DNA of 46,565 nucleotides, from assembly GCA_017509045.1 (NCBI GenBank), contig JAFWQP010000106.1, positions 1 through 46,565 on the forward strand, in the 5' to 3' direction. A program made the position numbers and the translations under genes. The notes under the pieces are model-generated. The model ran no database searches and had not been told where the DNA came from. It worked only from the letters and a program-made list of their open reading frames with translations. Position 1 is the first letter of the stretch; the number at the start of each line of letters is the position of its first letter. The DNA is from Bacteroidales bacterium. Lineage in GTDB: Bacteria; Bacteroidota; Bacteroidia; Bacteroidales; P3. Below are positions 42,444-46,565 of the stretch, piece by piece.

Positions 42444-42705
42444 GCAATGATTTTGGTTTTTTTGAGAGCATAAAATATGGTATTATAGATATAATTAATT
42501 AACAATCAATAATTTATATAATAATTGCCTTCATTACAAAAAAATGCAGTTCACATTTCACACTTTTTGCAGGCTTATATAATTTGTCGCAAAAAACCGA
42601 AATTCAAATCCCATTTCGCGCCTCTGAACATACTGGAAAAACAACCCTAATACCTTAATCTTCCGACAATGCACAAAGTCACACAAACTGAAGAATCAAA
42701 AAGAG

Positions 42706-42735
42706 AGGGGCACCCTGCAGATGCAGGATGCCCCT
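42706..42735 (-). terminator. Intrinsic terminator after the M49-like peptidase
   Basis: The hairpin is AGGGGCA (42706-42712) with TGCCCCT (42729-42735), and an inner CCTGCA/TGCAGG stem. On the minus strand it is followed by CTCTTTTTG. It begins about 20 nt after the gene's stop. Confidence 0.85.
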
Positions 42736-42756
42736 AAGTGTTGAACATCTGAGATG

Positions 42757-44394
42757 TTATTTGGCAAGACCGAGGGCTTTCAGACCTTGGTTGTAACGGA
42801 TGTCGCGAGGAATGCCAGCGGTGGCAATCATGTCGAGGTCTTTCTGGAGGTCGGGACGGATGGTGCCGTTCTTGGCAGCGTAAGTGCCTGCAAACTCGAT
42901 GTCGCCTTCGCCTTCAACCTGCAGGATGAGTGCGGCCCAGCTCTTCATAGCCTCTTCGGCCTTCTCAACATTGATGACATACTTGCCTTGCTCGTTGCGA
43001 GTGAAGGCACCCTGGTCCTGAAGGTAGTTGAAGCACATCATGTTGGCGATGCCGTGAGCCTCGGTGGCACCGAAGCGGACACTGCGCAATATGCCAGCGA
43101 TGAAGGTGACGAAGGCATCTTCCTTGGTGCAGTTGGTAATCTCGCCCATCTCGATGAGCTTGGTGGTGAGGAACAGGCCGCAAATGTCGGCTTTGGCTTC
43201 CTCCCACTTGCTGTACTCCTTGCCAAGGGCTTCGCGCATGCTCTTGCCGTCGGTGACTGTGTTCTTGATGCCTAGGCCGTGGGCCACTTCGTGGAAGCAG
43301 ACGTTGCTGAAGAAGGCGTTGAAGTTGACATTGTCGAGCTGGTCGTCGCAGACGAGGAGATTGGCAATGGGCATGAGGATGGTCTCGAACTTGGCCTGCA
43401 TGGCGTTCTTGAGCTGCAGACGGCGGGCACCCATGGTCTTGTGGATGCGCTCGTCGTTGGGCAGGTTGATGGCGATGGTCTTGGAACCCGCATTGCAGTC
43501 GCCGGCGTAGTAGATAACGTCGTAGACGTTGAGGTCGCTAGCCGAGCCTTCCATGGCGGGTTTGTACTTGGGGTCGCAGGGCAGCTCCTGCTGCAGCATG
43601 GGCAGCATGCCGACAAACTTGGCGAGGTCGTTGCTCCACTTTACGTCCTTGACGAGGATGAACGACTCGTAGGAGGTCTTGTTGCCGTAGAGACCGTCGT
43701 CGTAGTTCTCAATGGGGCCGACCACGAAGTCGAGCTTGCTCTCCTTCATGTTCATCCAAGCCACGTCGCTGGCATAGTAGTCGTCGGTCATGATGGCTTT
43801 GCGGCGTTCGATGAGGTAGTTCTTCATGCCGGGATCCTCAGCCAGGTCGATGGCGAGGCCGAAGAGGCTGTCGACCTTGGCAAGGCGGTCGGCATACTCG
43901 ACATGGTAGGGCACCACCTTGAGGGCACCGTTCTCGTCGCGACGGATGACGGTGTACTGGCTGCTCTTTTCGGGGTCGGCAAGGGCGTCGTACTCTTCAG
44001 CCGTCATGTCGACGGGATAGAAGTTGCAACCGGCGGGACGCTCACCATAGCCGGGGATGAAGGGTTTTTCTTCGCCCAGACGGTCCCATGCACCGTACTG
44101 GATGAGGGCGAACTGACGCATGTGGGGGTCGCTGATGGTGTCGAGGCTGGCACGGTTTTCAGCACCGAAGTACTGTTCCCAGTAGAGTTCGTCCATGATG
44201 TCGGCAATCTGGATGAAGATGGGGAGAAGTTGTTTTTCCTTGTCGCTGAGCACACTCAAATCAGTGGTGAGGGTAAACTCGGCATACTCGTCAACTTTTT
44301 GTTGAAGTTCGGATTTTTCTTCCGATTTGTTGTTCTTGCATCCCACCGCTGCAAGCATTGAGATAGCCATAACAAAAATAGATAATTTCTTCAT
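42757..44394 (-). CDS. M49 (dipeptidyl-peptidase III-like) zinc hydrolase lipoprotein
   Basis: The 545-residue protein has a lipoprotein signal (ISMLAAVGC, Cys19). It contains HEVAHGLG near residue 367 and EEAKADICGLF about 30 residues later. This HExxH...ExxxAD pairing resembles the M49 motifs (HExxGH and EECRAE) in a shortened form. MGARRLQLKNAMQAKF and GTIRPDLQKDLDMIA are further blocks seen in Bacteroidetes members. It probably cleaves short peptides in the periplasm or at the surface, although M49-like lipoproteins of this type are poorly studied. It is monocistronic, with its own promoter and terminator. Confidence 0.8.
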   Translation of the reverse strand: MKKLSIFVMAISMLAAVGCKNNKSEEKSELQQKVDEYAEFTLTTDLSVLSDKEKQLLPIFIQIADIMDELYWEQYFGAENRASLDTISDPHMRQFALIQYGAWDRLGEEKPFIPGYGERPAGCNFYPVDMTAEEYDALADPEKSSQYTVIRRDENGALKVVPYHVEYADRLAKVDSLFGLAIDLAEDPGMKNYLIERRKAIMTDDYYASDVAWMNMKESKLDFVVGPIENYDDGLYGNKTSYESFILVKDVKWSNDLAKFVGMLPMLQQELPCDPKYKPAMEGSASDLNVYDVIYYAGDCNAGSKTIAINLPNDERIHKTMGARRLQLKNAMQAKFETILMPIANLLVCDDQLDNVNFNAFFSNVCFHEVAHGLGIKNTVTDGKSMREALGKEYSKWEEAKADICGLFLTTKLIEMGEITNCTKEDAFVTFIAGILRSVRFGATEAHGIANMMCFNYLQDQGAFTRNEQGKYVINVEKAEEAMKSWAALILQVEGEGDIEFAGTYAAKNGTIRPDLQKDLDMIATAGIPRDIRYNQGLKALGLAK

Positions 44395-44436
44395 TTTTAA
44401 TAAGATTAATTATACTTCCCAAAAAAACTTTGATTG

Positions 44437-44444
44437 CAAAGATA
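44437..44444 (-). promoter_or_regulatory. -7 element of the M49-like gene
   Basis: TATCTTTG at 44444-44437 matches TAnnTTTG, about 43 nt upstream of the start codon, and is back to back with the tRNA-Ser promoter. Confidence 0.65.
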
Positions 44445-44452
44445 CATTTTTT

Positions 44453-44483
44453 TTTGCTATTTGTAAAAAAAGTAGTACTTTTG
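44453..44483 (+). promoter_or_regulatory. Promoter of tRNA-Ser (-33 TTTG, -7 TACTTTTG)
   Basis: TTTG at 44453-44456 and TACTTTTG at 44476-44483 are separated by 19 nt, matching the Bacteroidales consensus. The predicted start lies about 45 nt before the tRNA. Confidence 0.7.
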
Positions 44484-44536
44484 CAGCCGATTTCGCCGAG
44501 GGGAAAGCCCCGAAAACGAACTGAAATTTAACCAAC

Positions 44537-44624
44537 GGAAAGGTGCTCGAGTGGTTGAAGAGGCCCGCCTGGAAAGCGAGTAAGCGTTAAAAGCGCTTCA
44601 AGGGTTCGAATCCCTTCCTTTCCG
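44537..44624 (+). tRNA. tRNA-Ser, anticodon GGA
   Basis: The 88-nt class II tRNA has a 7-bp acceptor stem (GGAAAGG with CCTTTCC at 44617-44623) and discriminator G at 44624. The anticodon GGA is at 44571-44573 in loop CTGGAAA, with one C-A mismatch in the anticodon stem. The long variable arm (TAAGCG...CGCTTC region) is typical of serine tRNAs. The T arm is AGGG-TTCGAAT-CCCT. CCA is not encoded. Confidence 0.96.
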
Positions 44625-44643
44625 CAAGCATTGAAGCTTGTGA

Positions 44644-44669
44644 AGCAGAACGAGGGTTCTGCTTTTTTT
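44644..44669 (+). terminator. Intrinsic terminator after tRNA-Ser
   Basis: An 8-bp stem (44644-44651 with 44656-44663) has the loop GAGG, followed by six T. It ends 20 nt after the tRNA and just before the glycosyltransferase start. Confidence 0.9.
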
Positions 44670-44684
44670 AAATGTATATCCGCC

Positions 44685-45497
44685 ATGAAACTATCCATCA
44701 TCACCATTAATTGGAATAACAATAAAGGACTGGAAGAAACCATTCGGAGCGTGGTTTCCCAGACCTACGAGGACTTTGAGTACGTCATAGTAGATGGTGG
44801 CAGCACCGATGGCAGTGTGGATACGATTAAAAGGTATGCCGAGACACGCCCTATCAACTGGCTGTCGGAACCCGACAAGGGCATCTATAATGCCATGAAC
44901 AAAGGAATTGTGAAGGCCAGCGGCGAATACCTGCATTTTCTCAATAGCGGGGACATTCTCTTTGATAACAATGTGGTGGCGGGAATGGTCAGTGAAATAG
45001 AGAAGAACAACCATCCCGATATACTCATAGGACGAATGTACAAGCGGATGCCTGATGGCTCTATTTATATAAATCCCATCAGCGATAATTACTCGTTTCT
45101 AAGATTTTACACCTCGTCTCTCGACCACCCGTCTTCCTATATTAAAAAGGTTCTTTTCGATAAATATGGATTATACGATGAGTCCCTTAAGATTGTTTCC
45201 GACTGGAAATGGTTTATGCAGGTGGTTGCCATGAATGGCATTAAACCCGTAATTGTCGACACAAACGTTTCAATCTTTGACATGACGGGTATCAGTGAAA
45301 CTAATTTAACTCTACGGGATAGGGAACGAAGATTGGTTTTGTCCGACACAGTTCCCCCGTGTTTTCTATCCGATTACGACAAATACATCAAGGATATTAT
45401 GATGATGCGCCGAATTCGAAACCACAAGTGGGCGTATCAGTTGGTGTACTATCTCGAGCGAATACTATTCAAACTCGAGAAAAGAAGACAAAAATGA
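44685..45497 (+). CDS. Orphan GT2 family glycosyltransferase
   Basis: The 270-residue GT-A protein opens KLSIITINWNNNKGLEETIRSVV. It has YVIVDGGSTDGSVDTI, SEPDKGIYNAMNKGI and the metal site HFLNSGDIL; the D-x-D is reduced to SGD, as in the WcaA-like colanic-acid type subgroup. The ATG at 44685 lies after the tRNA terminator; the frame is also open upstream through the terminator but that is not a credible start. It stands alone, 3 kb from the polysaccharide locus, with no obvious promoter of its own in the 15 nt after the terminator. Read-through from the tRNA promoter is possible. Confidence 0.9.
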   Translation: MKLSIITINWNNNKGLEETIRSVVSQTYEDFEYVIVDGGSTDGSVDTIKRYAETRPINWLSEPDKGIYNAMNKGIVKASGEYLHFLNSGDILFDNNVVAGMVSEIEKNNHPDILIGRMYKRMPDGSIYINPISDNYSFLRFYTSSLDHPSSYIKKVLFDKYGLYDESLKIVSDWKWFMQVVAMNGIKPVIVDTNVSIFDMTGISETNLTLRDRERRLVLSDTVPPCFLSDYDKYIKDIMMMRRIRNHKWAYQLVYYLERILFKLEKRRQK

Positions 45498-45560
45498 GCG
45501 GTCATTTCTTTTATTGACGGTCTTTACCAAAATATTTTTCACCGTTTAAAAAAAAATGCG

Positions 45561-45568
45561 TATTTTTG
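45561..45568 (+). promoter_or_regulatory. -7 element of the tryptophanase operon
   Basis: TATTTTTG matches TAnnTTTG. The predicted start, around 45575, lies only about 6 nt before the leader-peptide ATG, so the leader peptide would be translated from a nearly leaderless message. Confidence 0.65.
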
Positions 45569-45580
45569 CAATTCCAAAAT

Positions 45581-45673
45581 ATGAATACAAACAGTCTACA
45601 CATAAGCCCTCGTATCCTTTTCTTAAACATTAAGAAAAGAGATGTTTATGACTGTTTTGTGACCATGGATTGA
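45581..45673 (+). CDS. Candidate 30-residue regulatory leader peptide before tryptophanase
   Basis: An ATG at 45581 opens a 31-codon frame ending in TGA 45671-45673. The peptide has SLHISPRILFLNIKKRD in its middle and ends CFVTMD. The start echoes E. coli TnaC (MNILHI) in its Met-Asn and Leu-His-Ile, but there is no Trp, and the TnaC Trp12/Asp16/Pro24 pattern is absent. The stop codon lies in the loop of the following terminator hairpin. That placement, plus the lack of any other function for the segment, is why I call it regulatory. It could be a chance frame; conservation in related genomes would decide. Confidence 0.55.
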   Translation: MNTNSLHISPRILFLNIKKRDVYDCFVTMD

Positions 45674-45701
45674 GCCTGCTCTCCGTGGTCGTTTTATTTT
45701 T
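45617..45701 (+). promoter_or_regulatory. Attenuator: pause-like hairpin and terminator in the tryptophanase leader
   Basis: The first hairpin is CTTTTCTTAA (45617-45626) with TTAAGAAAAG (45630-45639), a perfect 10-bp stem with a 3-nt loop, inside the leader frame. The second is GACCATGG (45661-45668) with CCGTGGTC (45683-45690), 8 bp with one T-G pair and a 14-nt loop, followed by TTTTATTTTT, an intrinsic terminator. A palindromic CCCCTAGGGG follows at 45703-45712. A ribosome held at the leader stop (45671) would cover both arms of the terminator. Confidence 0.65.
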
Positions 45702-45771
45702 ACCCCTAGGGGCAAAAAAGCATATTTTGGCAATCAATTTTTATTAATAATCATTAAAAAATATAATAATT

Positions 45772-46565
45772 ATGGAACTTCCATTTGCAGAAGCGTGGAA
45801 AATCAAAATGGTCGAACCCATTAAGAAATCCACCCGCGAACAGCGCGAAAAATGGCTCGAAGAAGCCCACCAGAACATCTTCATGCTGAAGAGCGACTAC
45901 GTTTACATCGACCTCCTGACCGACTCTGGCACCGGTGCCATGAGCGACCGCCAGTGGAGCGCGATGATGATGGGCGACGAGAGCTACGGCGGCGCCCGCT
46001 CGTTCTATCACATGAAGGACACCATCACCGAGATTACCGGCTTTGACTATGTCATTCCTACCCACCAGGGCCGTGCAGCCGAGAACGTGCTGTTCAGCTA
46101 CCTTGTGAAACCCGGTATGATTGTGCCCGGCAACGCCCACTTCGACACCACCAAGGGCCATATCGAGAGCCGCAAAGCCTTCGCTATCGACGTCACCGTC
46201 CCCGAGGCTTACGACACCCAGCTCGAAGTCCCCTTCAAAGGCAATGTCAGCCTTGAGAAGCTGGAGAAGGTGCTGCAAGAGAACAAAGGCAACGTCCCCT
46301 TCATGGTTCTCACCGTCACCAACAACACCGTCGGCGGCCAGCCCGTCAGCATGAAGAACATCCGCGAGACCTGCGAACTCTGCCACAAATACGGCGTGCC
46401 CGTCAACATCGACAGCGCCCGCTTCATCGAGAACGCCTACTTCATCAAGACCCGCGAGGAAGGCTATGCCGACAAGACCCTGCGCGAGATCTGCAAGGAG
46501 ATGTTCTCCTATGCCGACAGCATGACCATGAGCGCCAAGAAGGACGGCCTCGTGAACATGGGCGG
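45772..46565 (+). CDS. tnaA: Tryptophanase, C-terminus cut by window edge
   Basis: This PLP enzyme cleaves L-tryptophan to indole, pyruvate and ammonia. The 264 visible residues include FIDLLTDSGTGAMS-type block YIDLLTDSGTGAMSDRQW, MMMGDESYGGARSFYH, PTHQGRAAENVLF, NAHFDTTKGHIESR, VTNNTVGGQPVS, and SAKKDGLVNMGG, where the second Lys (about 256) should bind PLP. Tyrosine phenol-lyase is the close alternative. DTTKGHIE is nearer tryptophanase, while the GLVNMGG ending is shared by both in this phylum, so the call is likely but not certain. Its expression is probably set by the attenuator just upstream. Confidence 0.85.
   Translation, partial: MELPFAEAWKIKMVEPIKKSTREQREKWLEEAHQNIFMLKSDYVYIDLLTDSGTGAMSDRQWSAMMMGDESYGGARSFYHMKDTITEITGFDYVIPTHQGRAAENVLFSYLVKPGMIVPGNAHFDTTKGHIESRKAFAIDVTVPEAYDTQLEVPFKGNVSLEKLEKVLQENKGNVPFMVLTVTNNTVGGQPVSMKNIRETCELCHKYGVPVNIDSARFIENAYFIKTREEGYADKTLREICKEMFSYADSMTMSAKKDGLVNMG

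Larger units (their letters stand above)
41928..42705. other. AT-rich intergenic region between the polysaccharide locus and M49 gene
   Basis: I see no convincing gene here. The region contains pyrimidine-rich plus-strand sequence (about 42040-42080), the 11-nt tandem repeat at 42168-42211, a 10-bp inverted repeat at 42263-42302, and four GTTAAAT units at 42416-42443. The last 250 nt are very AT-rich. Confidence 0.6.

Noticed and set aside
43279-44361. A 360-codon open frame on the plus strand opposite the M49-like gene
   Set aside because: The minus-strand frame has a lipoprotein signal, HExxH, promoter and terminator. The plus frame is a Val/Gly-rich mirror product of the codon bias and has no recognisable motif.
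45754-46386. A 210-codon minus-strand open frame opposite tryptophanase
   Set aside because: Tryptophanase is clear on the plus strand and the minus frame is its low-complexity shadow.

Overview
The window looks like a chromosomal segment of a Bacteroidales bacterium. The evidence is the repeated TAnnTTTG -7 promoter elements, an UpxY-type capsule antiterminator, Bacteroidales-style lipoproteins, and tryptophanase and M49 peptidase genes of the kind found in Bacteroides and Prevotella relatives. The genus cannot be fixed by eye.

Layout. (1) 1-1.2 kb, minus strand: a cut-off small membrane protein and pyrK. (2) 1.3-8.5 kb, plus strand: a tight housekeeping run of recR, a GH3 lipoprotein, smpB, aspartate kinase, aroB, a YiiX/YebB-like lipoprotein and a U32 protein, then a secreted Gly/Ser-rich protein at 8.7-9.8 kb. 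(3) 9.9-41.6 kb, minus strand: a very large surface-polysaccharide locus closed by two terminator hairpins at 9.80-9.88 kb. (4) 42.7-46.6 kb: an M49-like lipoprotein peptidase, a tRNA-Ser, an orphan GT2 glycosyltransferase, and the start of a tryptophanase gene behind a leader-peptide attenuator.

The polysaccharide locus is read right to left. It starts with a promoter and a leader of about 320 nt, then an UpxY/NusG-like antiterminator and an initiating sugar-phosphate transferase. The Wzm/Wzt ABC exporter follows, with gmd and fcl for GDP-L-fucose lying between the two exporter genes. Next come glycosyltransferases, a WbqC-like protein and a complete Dlt-like set: AMP ligase, carrier protein, MBOAT and DltD-like protein. 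After that are a second carrier protein with a VOC enzyme and a GNAT, DUF1919, two NodB-like deacetylases, a GT-C membrane protein, an N5-(carboxyethyl)ornithine-synthase-like enzyme, a WbpP-like UDP-HexNAc C4-epimerase, a CapK/PaaK-like ligase, a hexapeptide acyltransferase and DUF354. A separate promoter drives the outer-membrane export protein, a BY-kinase ending in (Tyr-Gly)12, and a sugar aminotransferase.

Taken together, the locus should make a fucose- and HexNAc-containing glycan that is exported by an ABC transporter and heavily decorated, probably with aminoacyl or acyl groups. The points most worth following up are the Dlt-like cassette beside an opine-type dehydrogenase, the tryptophanase leader-peptide attenuator at 45.56-45.71 kb, the (YG)12 kinase tail, and a MITE-like element at 20.1-20.3 kb.
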